NCBI RefSeq assembly: GCF_016427535.1 | Contig: NZ_JAELXV010000003.1 | Span: 845,247 to 909,246 of the forward strand | Source: Hymenobacter sp. BT559 | GTDB lineage: Bacteria; Bacteroidota; Bacteroidia; Cytophagales; Hymenobacteraceae | Length of the DNA: 64,000 nucleotides | Reading direction: 5' to 3' | Shown: positions 8,823 through 16,987 of the stretch, one piece after another | Layout: every line of letters begins with the position of its first letter | Position numbering within the stretch: the stretch's first letter is position 1 | Program-made: the position numbers and the translations under genes | Notes under the pieces: generated by a model | Told to the model about the DNA's origin: nothing | Seen by the model: only the letters and a program-made list of their open reading frames with translations | Database searches by the model: none

Positions 8823-9425
8823 CTAGGTGGCTGATTGCCGGCGCTCCCGCACAAAGTGCAGAATGGCTGGCAGCGGCGGGCTGGTGTCCCAAAGATTGAA
8901 GTGAAACCACGAGCGGCCTTCAGTGGCGGGCTCCTCGCCCAGCAGCCGGAAGCCGTGCGCACGAGCTACTTGCTGCGCTCGCACGTTATCTATAAAGCAG
9001 CGAATGAGCAGGCGCGTCGCACCTACTTGCCCGAACCCGAACCGTACGATGGCACCTAGGGCTTCGCGGGCGTAGCCTTGGCCTTCGGCCTCAGCGGCTA
9101 GGTAGTAGCCAATTTCGGCCTGCCCGCCGCGCTGGGGCATTAGGCAAATGTCGCCGAGATAGGCTTGGGTTTGCTGATGCCAAATGCCAAATACGTAGAA
9201 GCGGCCGGTGCGCCAGTCTTGGGCGAACGCGGCCAACTGGGTGGGCGCCGCTGCCAACGTTGGCACCGACCGTAGGCGGTCAGGAAAAGATAATTGTAGC
9301 CGGGCGCGGCTCTCATCGAGCACCCGGAAGAACACTGCCGCATCGCGGGCTTCATAGGGGCGCAGACGCAGGCGCTCAGTGTCGAGCTGGCACAAATTGG
9401 CACCTGGGGGAGGAGTGGCAAACAT
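8823..9425 (-). CDS. GNAT acetyltransferase, RimJ/RimL type
   Basis: The protein (200 residues) has the typical RimJ/RimL opening TERLRLRPYEARDAAVFFRVLDE, followed by YLGDICLMPQRGGQAEIGYYLA, AEGQGYAREALGAIVRFGFGQ (the acetyl-CoA binding motif with the Q/R-x-x-G-x-A pattern) and FIDNVRAQQVARAHGFRLLGE. Such enzymes acetylate protein N-termini or small amines; the substrate here is unknown. The TAG stop lies within a CCTAGG palindrome. It is convergent with the outer-membrane protein gene. Confidence 0.85.
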   Translation of the reverse strand: MFATPPPGANLCQLDTERLRLRPYEARDAAVFFRVLDESRARLQLSFPDRLRSVPTLAAAPTQLAAFAQDWRTGRFYVFGIWHQQTQAYLGDICLMPQRGGQAEIGYYLAAEAEGQGYAREALGAIVRFGFGQVGATRLLIRCFIDNVRAQQVARAHGFRLLGEEPATEGRSWFHFNLWDTSPPLPAILHFVRERRQSAT

Positions 9426-9495
9426 GGAATATTAAATAACCATCAGACCAGGAAGCCAGTAAAGAAGCAGACTTCTCTCTTTTTCTTTATCTCCT

Positions 9496-10383
9496 ATGAA
9501 CAGACTGCAAGGTAAGGTAGCCATTGTGACCGGTAGTGGCGCAGGCATTGGCGAGGCCATCGCTAAAAAATTTGCTAAAGAAGGTGCTGCCGTGGTGGTA
9601 GCGGGTTTTCCGGAAGACCCCGTGCAGGCCGTAGTAAAAGAAATAACGGCAGCTGGGGGCCGTGCTACGGCCTTCGAGGGCGACTTGTCGAGCCAAGCCG
9701 TGGCTGAGGCCTGCGTACAAACCGCCGTGGGGCAGTTTGGGCAGCTCGATATTCTGATAAACAATGCTGGTGCTTTCCCGGCAGCTACCGAGCTTGACGA
9801 GTATCCAGTAGAAGCCTTCGAATACATGGTGAAGAACAACATCTACACTACGTTTCATATGAGCCGGGCGGCGCTACCCGAGCTAAAGAAAACCCGCGGC
9901 AATATTGTAACGGCCGGCTCGGAAGCCGGGCATATGGGTGAGCCCATGAATACGCCCTACGGCGGTACTAAAGGCTTCAACCACGCCTTTACCAAGGGTA
10001 TTGCCAGCGAGCAGGCCAAGTACGGCGTGCGAGCCAACTGTGTCGGGCCTGGTCCCATCGACACGGCCTGGACGCACAAAGAAACCGGCCCCATGACCGC
10101 CCAAATGGAGAAGCAGACAGTAGAAGGCGTACCCATGGGCCGCCGCGGTACCACCGAAGAGGTAGCCAACGTGTACCTGTTCCTGGCTTCTGATGAGGCG
10201 AGCTACGTGACAGGAGCCATCTATTTTGTGGATGGGGGCGTCACCATTTCTAAGAGCAGTTCGGGGGCTCAAGTACCCGCCGACCTCAAAAAAGAACCGG
10301 CTGGCGAATTAAATATTCAGCACAGCAAAGACGGCCACACTGAGATACGGCACGATGACGCAGGCAAAATGGTCAGCCATTAA
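9496..10383 (+). CDS. Short-chain dehydrogenase/reductase
   Basis: A cytoplasmic NAD(P)-dependent oxidoreductase of 295 residues. Seen: the cofactor motif TGSGAGIGEAIAKKF near residue 12, NNAG near 90, the catalytic Ser in VTAGSEAG and the YGGTK pair (Tyr and Lys) near 155, and the C-terminal block ASYVTGAIYFVDGGV. About 40 hydrophilic residues follow the normal end of the fold, giving a charged tail (KDGHTEIRHDDAGKM) of unknown role. The substrate is not predictable. It is monocistronic and ends at a strong bidirectional terminator. Confidence 0.88.
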   Translation: MNRLQGKVAIVTGSGAGIGEAIAKKFAKEGAAVVVAGFPEDPVQAVVKEITAAGGRATAFEGDLSSQAVAEACVQTAVGQFGQLDILINNAGAFPAATELDEYPVEAFEYMVKNNIYTTFHMSRAALPELKKTRGNIVTAGSEAGHMGEPMNTPYGGTKGFNHAFTKGIASEQAKYGVRANCVGPGPIDTAWTHKETGPMTAQMEKQTVEGVPMGRRGTTEEVANVYLFLASDEASYVTGAIYFVDGGVTISKSSSGAQVPADLKKEPAGELNIQHSKDGHTEIRHDDAGKMVSH

Positions 10384-10401
10384 GCGTCCGAACTACGGAT
10401 T

Positions 10402-10488
10402 CGTCGGATTTTGTAGATGCAAAAAGGCCACCTCGCAGGTGGCCTTTTTCAATTTTTAGTGATGAGAAAGCGTCTACAAAATTCGACG
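10402..10488. terminator. Nested bidirectional terminator between convergent genes
   Basis: The inner hairpin has arms AAAAAGGCCACCT (10421-10433) and AGGTGGCCTTTTT (10437-10449) with loop CGC. It is enclosed by outer arms 10402-10420 and 10470-10488, in which 17 of 19 positions are Watson-Crick and the other two are G-U compatible in RNA. It separates the dehydrogenase from the convergent gene at 10499-10915. Confidence 0.85.
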
Positions 10489-10498
10489 GGTCTGCAAT

Positions 10499-10915
10499 TC
10501 AGACGGCGTACTGGCGCGGGCTACCTAGGGCCTGCTGCGTGCGCATTACGTTCACCTGCCGGGCAGCCTCATTAAAGTACTCTAGGCGGCGAATCAGCAT
10601 CTCCTTGGTAAGTACGCGGCCTTCGGGCGTGCGCATTATCGCGTGCTTGTCGGCCAGAATCCGTTGCATGGCAGCAAGTGTCTGGTCTTCGTGGCGCATA
10701 AACTGCTGCTGAAACTCGGCTAGGCGCGCCACGCCCGTAGCTGACAATGTGAAGTGTTCGCCGGCACCCTGGTTTAGCACCTCGCAGAGCACATATACTT
10801 CGAGGGGCAAGCTCGTTTCGAGGGTCGTGGTACGCAGGTCGAGGCCCGCGGCCAATGCATCGAGAATGATGCGCACGTTGCGCTCAAATTGTTGGTAGTA
10901 GGCTTGGGCTTCCAT
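10499..10915 (-). CDS. Hypothetical protein, all-helical
   Basis: I do not recognise this 138-residue protein. It has no signal peptide or membrane segment, is predicted mostly helical with heptad-like stretches (FERNVRIILDALAAGLDL, EMLIRRLEYFNEAARQVNVMR), and is acidic at the N-terminal half and basic at the C-terminal end. It lies downstream of the MoxR gene on the same strand (82-base gap), so it may be co-transcribed with it. Codon use is like its neighbours, so it is probably a real gene. Confidence 0.7.
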   Translation of the reverse strand: MEAQAYYQQFERNVRIILDALAAGLDLRTTTLETSLPLEVYVLCEVLNQGAGEHFTLSATGVARLAEFQQQFMRHEDQTLAAMQRILADKHAIMRTPEGRVLTKEMLIRRLEYFNEAARQVNVMRTQQALGSPRQYAV

Positions 10916-10997
10916 GGTTGGGGCTTGGTGTCAAGTACTTGGAGCGTAGGCTGGCAAACTGTTTTGAGCCAAGCGCCGCGCACTAGCTAACACGCAC

Positions 10998-11963
10998 TTA
11001 CAATAATTCTTTTACGATTTGCTCTATCGTCACGCCTTCGGCTTCGGCCTTGAAGTTGCGCACGAGGCGGTGGCGCAGGATGGGCAAAGCTACGGCGCGC
11101 ACGTCTTCGATATCGGGCGAGTATTTGCCCGTTAGCAGCGCGTTGCACTTAGCAGCTACGATGAGGTATTGGCTGGCCCTAGGTCCGGCGCCCCACTCTA
11201 GCAGCTGCTTGGCGCGCGGCGCAGCGCGCTCGCCGTTGGGGCGCGTTTTGTGCACGAGGCCTACGGCGTACTCCACTACGTTGTCGGCCACGGGCACGCG
11301 GCGCACCAGGGCTTGGTATGCCTGAATGTCATCGGAATGCAACACCTTGCTCACTACCGGCTTGCGGTCAGAAGTGGTGTTCTTGACAATGTTTAGCTCC
11401 TCTTGGTAGCTTGGGTAGCCCAGCTCAATATTGAACATGAAGCGGTCGAGCTGCGCCTCGGGCAGCGGGTAAGTGCCTTCCTGCTCAATTGGGTTTTGAG
11501 TGGCCAGCACAAAGAAGGGGCGCGCCAGCGGATAGCGCTGCCCAGCCACCGTCACGGCGTATTCCTGCATGCTTTCCAGCAGGGCTGCCTGGGTCTTAGG
11601 GGGCGTGCGGTTGATTTCGTCGGCCAGGATGATATTAGAGAATATCGGACCCTTTACAAACTGAAAGTCACGCTGCTGCGTCAGCGTTTCTGAGCCCACA
11701 ATATCAGAGGGCATCAGGTCGGGCGTGAACTGAATCCGGTTGAAAGAAAGGTCGAGCGAGTCGGCAATTGTCTGGATAAGCAGCGTTTTGGCCAGGCCCG
11801 GCACCCCCACCAGTAGGCAGTGTCCCTGGGCAAACACAGCCGTGAGTACCAGCCGCACTACTTCTTCCTGGCCCACTATTACCTTCCCAATTTCTTGGCG
11901 CAGCTGCTGATAGGCACGAGTGAGCGAGTCGGCAGCTTCTTTATCGTTTTGAAATTGAGCCAT
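10998..11963 (-). CDS. MoxR-family AAA+ ATPase
   Basis: MoxR ATPases act as chaperones for maturation of partner complexes, often with VWA-domain proteins. The 321-residue product shows Walker A GVPGLAKT near residue 48, Walker B IILADEINRTPPKTQAALLE, the sensor ATQNPIEQEGTYPLPEAQLDRF and the C-terminal lid domain (ASQYLIVAAKCNALL, DIEDVRAVALPILRHRL). No VWA or DUF58 partner follows in this window, which is unusual for MoxR loci. It lies 85 bases after a SurA-like foldase gene on the same strand. Confidence 0.94.
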   Translation of the reverse strand: MAQFQNDKEAADSLTRAYQQLRQEIGKVIVGQEEVVRLVLTAVFAQGHCLLVGVPGLAKTLLIQTIADSLDLSFNRIQFTPDLMPSDIVGSETLTQQRDFQFVKGPIFSNIILADEINRTPPKTQAALLESMQEYAVTVAGQRYPLARPFFVLATQNPIEQEGTYPLPEAQLDRFMFNIELGYPSYQEELNIVKNTTSDRKPVVSKVLHSDDIQAYQALVRRVPVADNVVEYAVGLVHKTRPNGERAAPRAKQLLEWGAGPRASQYLIVAAKCNALLTGKYSPDIEDVRAVALPILRHRLVRNFKAEAEGVTIEQIVKELL

Positions 11964-12048
11964 TAGCTAAAGTACTTCTGGTAAATAAGGCAGTGCTCCT
12001 AGGTCGTTTGGAATGGTACAAACAACCTAGGAGCACAGAAAAGGTTAG

Positions 12049-13440
12049 TTACTCGGTACTGGCAGTTAATACCTTGCACGAGTCGTATTCGGGGGCTACT
12101 TCCAGGTATACGGTGTTGCGGTTCTTATCGTACCACTCATCCAAGGCGCGGCTCTTTTTCTGGGCCAGTGCCGCCTGCGAAATCTTCTGGTAGTCGTCGG
12201 TCAGGTTGGCTTGGTGCGGCGGGATGTTCGACTTAAGATAGAGAATGCGCATGGCATCCTTGCCGTCGTCGGTGCGGTAGGGCAGGGGCGGAGTAATGTG
12301 GCCCACCTTCATAGTGTCGATGGTGAAGAAGATGGCCGGGTCGAGCTTGTCGAGCGGCAGGCGCGAGCCCCCATCCTGGCGGTTGGCAAGCAAGCCACCA
12401 TTGGCGCTGCTCATCTTGTCTTCGCTGTATTCTTTAGCCGCTTTGGCAAAGGAGATGCTGTCGCTGAGAATCTGGCGGCGAATCTTAGCCAGCTTCGCCG
12501 CAGAGGCGCTTACATCGGTAGTGCCAGTAGCCGGCTTCAGCAGGATGTGGCGCGTTGAATACGACTCGCCTTTGCGCTCGATGAGCTGAATGAGGTGGAA
12601 GCCAAACTGCGACTCAACTATCGGCGACAACTGGCCGGGCTCCAGCTTGCGGGCAGCCGCTTCGTAGGGCGGCACCAGTTCGCCGCGCTTGAAGAAGCCT
12701 AGGTAGCCACCCTCCACGGCCGAGCCGGGGTCTTGCGAAAACTCTTTGGCCAGCGTTTCAAACTTTTCGCCGGCCAAGATGCGCGCCCGCAGTTCGTTGA
12801 GCTTGGCAATGGCTGCCTGCTTAGCCTCGTCATTCACCTGAGCCGGAATAACTATCTGGCCTACTTCAACTTCGGTGGAGAAGTAAGGCACGCTGTCCTT
12901 AGGTACCTTCTCAAAGTACTCTTTTACCTCGCGTGGCGTCACGGCTACCTTGCCCGCAATCTTATCCTGCATTTCCTGCTGCACGAGCTGGTCACGCACC
13001 TGGGTGCGTAGGTCTTCTTTCAGGGCGCGGATAGACTTGTTGTACAGCTCTTCCAGCTTCTTTTCGGAGCCTATTTGCTGTACGAAGTACGCCATGCGGC
13101 GGTCTAGCTCTGAGTTAACGCGCTGGTCAGTAACAGTGACGGAGTCAACCTCGGCGCGCGCTAGCATGAGGCGGTTCAGTACTAGGCTTTGCAGAATCTT
13201 GCATTTCAAGTCGGGCGGCAGGGGCTTGCCCTGGGCGCGTGCTACTTCCTGGCCGTAGATATTTTCGACCTCTGAGCGCAGTACTATCTGGTTGTCTACC
13301 TTCACAATAATGCCGTCTACCAACTCCTGGCCGCGGGGGCGGCTGATGCCAAGCTGGGCCTGGCTGGTGTGCGGCACGGCTAGCAGGGAGAATAAAGCCA
13401 GAATAGCGAGCGCAGGCAAACGCTTAAGGATAAGTTGCAT
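12049..13440 (-). CDS. SurA-like periplasmic peptidyl-prolyl isomerase
   Basis: A chaperone and prolyl isomerase for outer-membrane proteins in the periplasm. The 463-residue protein starts with a signal peptide ending in TSQAQ, followed by a SurA N-terminal segment (VDGIIVKVDNQIVLRSEVEN). Two parvulin-like segments follow: a complete one (QDPGSAVEGGYLGFFKRGELVPPYE, SQFGFHLIQLIERKG) and a second starting at STRHILLKP (YSEDKMSSANGGLL). The frame is the middle member of a same-strand run: large PpiC-type lipoprotein, this gene, then MoxR. This pairing suggests a periplasmic folding unit. Confidence 0.92.
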   Translation of the reverse strand: MQLILKRLPALAILALFSLLAVPHTSQAQLGISRPRGQELVDGIIVKVDNQIVLRSEVENIYGQEVARAQGKPLPPDLKCKILQSLVLNRLMLARAEVDSVTVTDQRVNSELDRRMAYFVQQIGSEKKLEELYNKSIRALKEDLRTQVRDQLVQQEMQDKIAGKVAVTPREVKEYFEKVPKDSVPYFSTEVEVGQIVIPAQVNDEAKQAAIAKLNELRARILAGEKFETLAKEFSQDPGSAVEGGYLGFFKRGELVPPYEAAARKLEPGQLSPIVESQFGFHLIQLIERKGESYSTRHILLKPATGTTDVSASAAKLAKIRRQILSDSISFAKAAKEYSEDKMSSANGGLLANRQDGGSRLPLDKLDPAIFFTIDTMKVGHITPPLPYRTDDGKDAMRILYLKSNIPPHQANLTDDYQKISQAALAQKKSRALDEWYDKNRNTVYLEVAPEYDSCKVLTASTE

Positions 13441-13562
13441 AAACTAAAGAGCCACGGAAGGGACAAATGGTTGCCGGGCGTGCGGCCGTAACGCGAGTGA
13501 GCGGTAAGAAAATCCGTTTCGTTCTTGAAATTAAGCAGAAACCAAACGGCAGAACAAAGCTT

Positions 13563-15938
13563 TTATTTAGTAACCAGTTTGTTTACCTCGGCCTCATTGA
13601 CTTGCACAGGGTACTGCTGGCGAAGCTGCTCAATCCACTGCTTTTCGAGGTAGTTCTGGTAGTCGCTGGTGGCTTGGCCGCGGGCGTCGCTCAGGGCCTT
13701 GGGCCCGGCAGGTAGCGACTGTTTCACCACGATGGCGTAATAGCGGCCATCGCGCTGTGCAGTGTAGGTGCCGGCTGGGCGCGTGAGGTAGTCGTCCATC
13801 ACCTTGTTATCACCCTTCTGGAACGTGCGCTGCTGAATTTGCACGGCCAGCGGGTTCTGGGCGTTTAGGCTGGCTTCCAATACATTCGTAGCGCTGCTGT
13901 GCAGCGCAAGGCGCGTGTCACCATCGGTGGTAGCAACTGCAGCAGGCGCTACGGCTAGGCGGCGGCGCTCTACTTTGCCAGTCTTCACGAGGTAATCGAT
14001 AGCGGCCGCGGCGCGCTGGCGGGCCAGGGCCGGGCTCTCGCCGCGCTTGATGTGGCCCGCTACTGTGGCCGTAAGGGCCGTGTCCTGGTCCATGCGCTTG
14101 GCCAGGTCGCTGAGTACTGCGGTGCCGTTAGCGCTACCTAGGGTGGCGGTGCCGGGCCGGAAGTGCACCAGCGCCGTGCCAGCCCGCCCAGCTACGGGGT
14201 AGCGGCGGGCCGCCAGCTCGCGCTGGGCGCGGGCCAGCAGCTTAGGCGTAGCAGCCGAGATAACCGTGCCCCGCGCCCGCTGCCCGAACTGGTAGTTGGC
14301 TTGGTTAGCCAGGAAGAACTTGCGTAGCCCGGCCGTGTCTTCAATGGCCTTGCTCCACACTTTCTCATCCATGAGCTGAAACAGCAGAATACCATCGCGG
14401 TACTCTTTCACGAGCATGCGGTAGTCTTCGTACTTGGTATCGAGGCTGTTCTTCTCAAACTCGGTCAGGCTCTGGTCTACGTATTGGTCGTAGAGCTGCT
14501 GCATGGCAAAGGCCGGCTGCGCCGTGGGGCGCGGGCGCTGGTTTTGCTGCACGTAGGTGAGGAAGTCGCTCACCAAGTATGGCTTGCCCTTGATGGTAAA
14601 CAGCGGGAGCTTGTCACCGCCCGCTTTCACCGTGCTTTTCGAGGCCTTGGCGCCGCTGGCCGTCATAGTCGCGGGGTTGAACTTGAAGCGCCCTTTTACC
14701 AAAGCGGTATCGGCCTGTGCAAAAGCCAGCGCCTTCGCCGCTGGAATCTCCACAAACTGGTCTTCCTGGCGAATGCGCTTCAGAAAGGCCGTGCGGTTGA
14801 GCTCCGAGCGCGAGTCCTTGGCTACTTTGCTCTTAAGTGTGGGCTCTAGCACTGCGAAGGAGGGCACCGGCTGCTTTTCGAGCAGTTTGATAACGTGCCA
14901 GCCGTAAGGCGTTTGCACCGGAGCCGAAATATCGCCAGGTTTCTGCAGCTTAAACGCTACTTCCTCAAAGGCTGGAATCATGCGACCCGTGCCGAAAGGC
15001 GGCAGCTCGCCGCCATTGGCCGCCGAGCCCGCATCTTCCGAAAACTGCGCCACAAGCTTGTTCCAGTTCTCGCCCTTGCGTAGGCGGCCGTAAAGCTCGT
15101 TTATTTTCTTGTGGGCAATAGTCGAGTCGGTCCTAGGTGCTTGCGGCGTCACGCGCACCATGAGGTGCGCCACCTTTATTTCGCCCTGGGCCGCCCGGCG
15201 GTCGTTGACCCTGATGATGTGGTAGCCAAAGCGCGTGCGAATGGGCTGGCTCACTTGGCCCACCGGCGTCAGGTAGGCAGCCGTTTCAAACGGATACACC
15301 ATTTGCATGGCCGTGAAGTAGCCAAGCTTGCCGCCGTTCTCCTTGGCCGACGGGTCTTCGCTGGTGCTGCTCGCTACAGTGCTGAAGTCTTCGCCACCAC
15401 TCGTAACGCGTTGGCGCAGAGACGTGATTTTTTGATGCGCGATAGCCGTGTCGGCGGGGCTGGCATCGGGCGCAACCCGAATGAGAATGTGCGAGGCATT
15501 TACCTCCTGGCTCATGCGGCTATACGCCTCGCGCACCAGTTGGTCGGTCACGCCCTTTTCGGTGAGATAGGGCTGAGCTAGCTGCTGGCGGTAGCCATCG
15601 AGCTCGCGGCGAAAGGCCTGCGTGGTATCGAGGCCGCGCTTTTCCGCATCCAGCACCTTCAGCCGGAAATTGGTATAGAGCGTGAGGTAATCGGTCACGC
15701 TCTGGCGGGTGCCGAAGTCGGGCGCGGTTCCGTTATTTTTCTTATAAACGTACCCAAACTCGCTGGCTGGCACCTGGTACGTGCCAAGCGTTTCGATGGC
15801 AGGGCCGCTGCTCTGGGGGGCAGCGGTGGGGCTGGTGAGTGCCGTAGTCGCAGCAGCGGTAGGTTTGCTGGTCTGGCAAGCAGCCAGCTGCAACAGCGTG
15901 GCGGCAGCAGCACCGGCCAACGGAAGGCGTAAATGCAT
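13563..15938 (-). CDS. Multi-domain PpiC-type peptidyl-prolyl isomerase lipoprotein
   Basis: A 791-residue predicted lipoprotein. The start MHLRLPLAGAAAATLLQLAAC at 15938 gives a lipobox with Cys21; the frame is open further upstream without a signal sequence. Two parvulin domains are seen in the N-terminal half (ASHILIRVAP with GYHIIRV, and AHLMVRVTP with GWHVIKLLEKQP). Around residues 620-660 is a stretch like a weakened OmpA peptidoglycan-binding motif (ATVAGHIKRG, RQRAAAAIDYL). It precedes the SurA-like gene by 122 bases. Likely role: folding or quality control of outer-membrane or secreted proteins at the envelope. Confidence 0.88.
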   Translation of the reverse strand: MHLRLPLAGAAAATLLQLAACQTSKPTAAATTALTSPTAAPQSSGPAIETLGTYQVPASEFGYVYKKNNGTAPDFGTRQSVTDYLTLYTNFRLKVLDAEKRGLDTTQAFRRELDGYRQQLAQPYLTEKGVTDQLVREAYSRMSQEVNASHILIRVAPDASPADTAIAHQKITSLRQRVTSGGEDFSTVASSTSEDPSAKENGGKLGYFTAMQMVYPFETAAYLTPVGQVSQPIRTRFGYHIIRVNDRRAAQGEIKVAHLMVRVTPQAPRTDSTIAHKKINELYGRLRKGENWNKLVAQFSEDAGSAANGGELPPFGTGRMIPAFEEVAFKLQKPGDISAPVQTPYGWHVIKLLEKQPVPSFAVLEPTLKSKVAKDSRSELNRTAFLKRIRQEDQFVEIPAAKALAFAQADTALVKGRFKFNPATMTASGAKASKSTVKAGGDKLPLFTIKGKPYLVSDFLTYVQQNQRPRPTAQPAFAMQQLYDQYVDQSLTEFEKNSLDTKYEDYRMLVKEYRDGILLFQLMDEKVWSKAIEDTAGLRKFFLANQANYQFGQRARGTVISAATPKLLARAQRELAARRYPVAGRAGTALVHFRPGTATLGSANGTAVLSDLAKRMDQDTALTATVAGHIKRGESPALARQRAAAAIDYLVKTGKVERRRLAVAPAAVATTDGDTRLALHSSATNVLEASLNAQNPLAVQIQQRTFQKGDNKVMDDYLTRPAGTYTAQRDGRYYAIVVKQSLPAGPKALSDARGQATSDYQNYLEKQWIEQLRQQYPVQVNEAEVNKLVTK

Positions 15939-16064
15939 AGAAAGAGTAAGCGGAATCAGCCCAATAAGGTCAGAAGTTTGCTCCCAACGCAATGGACACA
16001 ATGCTGGTGCAATTTTACGAAGAAAAAAGCGGGGATAGGCTGAAGCGAAGAACCGAATAAAAAA

Positions 16065-16109
16065 TGGGGAGAATAAGGGAAAGATTTTCCTCTTCCCTTA
16101 TTCTCCCCA
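16065..16109 (-). terminator. Intrinsic terminator of the partner-switch operon
   Basis: A perfect 17-base stem (16065-16081 with 16093-16109), 11-base loop, followed on the minus strand by TTTTTTATT. It lies 22 bases after the stop of the HATPase gene. Confidence 0.85.
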
Positions 16110-16130
16110 CCTAGGTGGCCGCTGCTGAAG

Positions 16131-16547
16131 CTAGCCGAGTTTTTTGCTCAGGTGGCAGACGGTGTGGGCATTACGCTCAAAAAACTCTACCTGGTCCATG
16201 ATGCGCGATACCAGGGCCATCCCCATCCCCCCTTTGCGCCCCTGCCGAATGTATTCGCGCATATCGGGGTTGGGCGCCACCGAGGAAGGAATAAAGATGG
16301 TATGGCCCTGGTCTTCGATTTCGATGTCGAGGCGGTGCTCGGTGAGGGCCAACATCAAATCCAGAAACTGACTGGCATCCTCCCCATTGGCGTGGATGAT
16401 AAAATTGGCAACTACCTCGTCTACGGCCAATACTACCTGGTTGACAATTACCTCACTGCGATGGCCAGCCATAAGAAAACCGCGCACGAAGTCGCGCACC
16501 TGCTGGAGGTTTTGGCGCGAACAAGCAATGCGAAGGTGGCTGGTCAT
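16131..16547 (-). CDS. HATPase anti-sigma/serine kinase, RsbW-like
   Basis: RsbW-type proteins are GHKL-fold kinases that phosphorylate a STAS partner and bind a second target when it is absent. From the ATG at 16547 (MTSHLRIACSRQ) the protein is 138 residues, the family length. It has an N-box DEVVANFIIHA, G1-like IEIEDQGHTIF and G2-like GRKGGMGMALV. The frame extends upstream through a palindrome, which I do not count as coding. It is the third gene of SpoIIE phosphatase, STAS, kinase. No sigma-B gene is present, so the output target is unknown. Confidence 0.88.
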   Translation of the reverse strand: MTSHLRIACSRQNLQQVRDFVRGFLMAGHRSEVIVNQVVLAVDEVVANFIIHANGEDASQFLDLMLALTEHRLDIEIEDQGHTIFIPSSVAPNPDMREYIRQGRKGGMGMALVSRIMDQVEFFERNAHTVCHLSKKLG

Positions 16548-16564
16548 GAGAGATAAGGATGAAC

Positions 16565-16631
16565 TATAGATTAAAAATTGTGAGGTGGAAAAGCGGGTAG
16601 CAGATTCAGTATTCACAATTTTTAATCCATA
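16565..16631. repeat. AT-rich inverted repeat between STAS and kinase genes
   Basis: Arms 16565-16583 and 16613-16631 pair at 18 of 19 positions (core AAAAATTGTGA / TCACAATTTTT) around a 29-base loop. It fills most of the 89-base gap between the two genes and ends just before the STAS stop codon. It may be an mRNA processing or attenuation hairpin, or an inserted short repeat. Confidence 0.7.
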
Positions 16632-16636
16632 ATTTT

Positions 16637-16966
16637 TCAGGCGGCTTGAGCTTCCTGCTCAGTGGGGACAATATGCATCAGCGAATCGAGACCGAGAATC
16701 TCAAATACGTTGAATACCTTCTCCTGCATGTTGAAAAACACTAGTTTCACGTCGGAGTCTTGCAAGCGCTGCAGGTGCGAGATAAAGACCCCTAGGCCCG
16801 CCGAAGAGATGTAGCTCAGGCGCTGGCAGTCAACGAGTACCTTGCGGTAGTTTAGTATCTCCGGCTTGTTGAGCTCGGCATCGAGCACAACAGCAGAAGA
16901 AGCATCTAGCTCACCGTCAAGAACGAGGGTGAGGGTGTCGGTGGAGGTGTGCGTCGTTACTTTCAT
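16637..16966 (-). CDS. STAS-domain anti-sigma factor antagonist, RsbV-like
   Basis: A 109-residue single STAS domain. The phosphorylation site motif is DCQRLSYISSAGLGVF, in which the second Ser of ISSAGL is the residue phosphorylated by RsbW-type kinases and dephosphorylated by the PP2C phosphatase. The N-terminus TLVLDGELDASSAVVLDAEL is typical. The gene lies 21 bases after the phosphatase gene, and the kinase gene follows, so the three encode a full partner-switching cycle. Confidence 0.93.
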   Translation of the reverse strand: MKVTTHTSTDTLTLVLDGELDASSAVVLDAELNKPEILNYRKVLVDCQRLSYISSAGLGVFISHLQRLQDSDVKLVFFNMQEKVFNVFEILGLDSLMHIVPTEQEAQAA

Positions 16967-16987
16967 AATAGTGCCCCATACGTAGGG

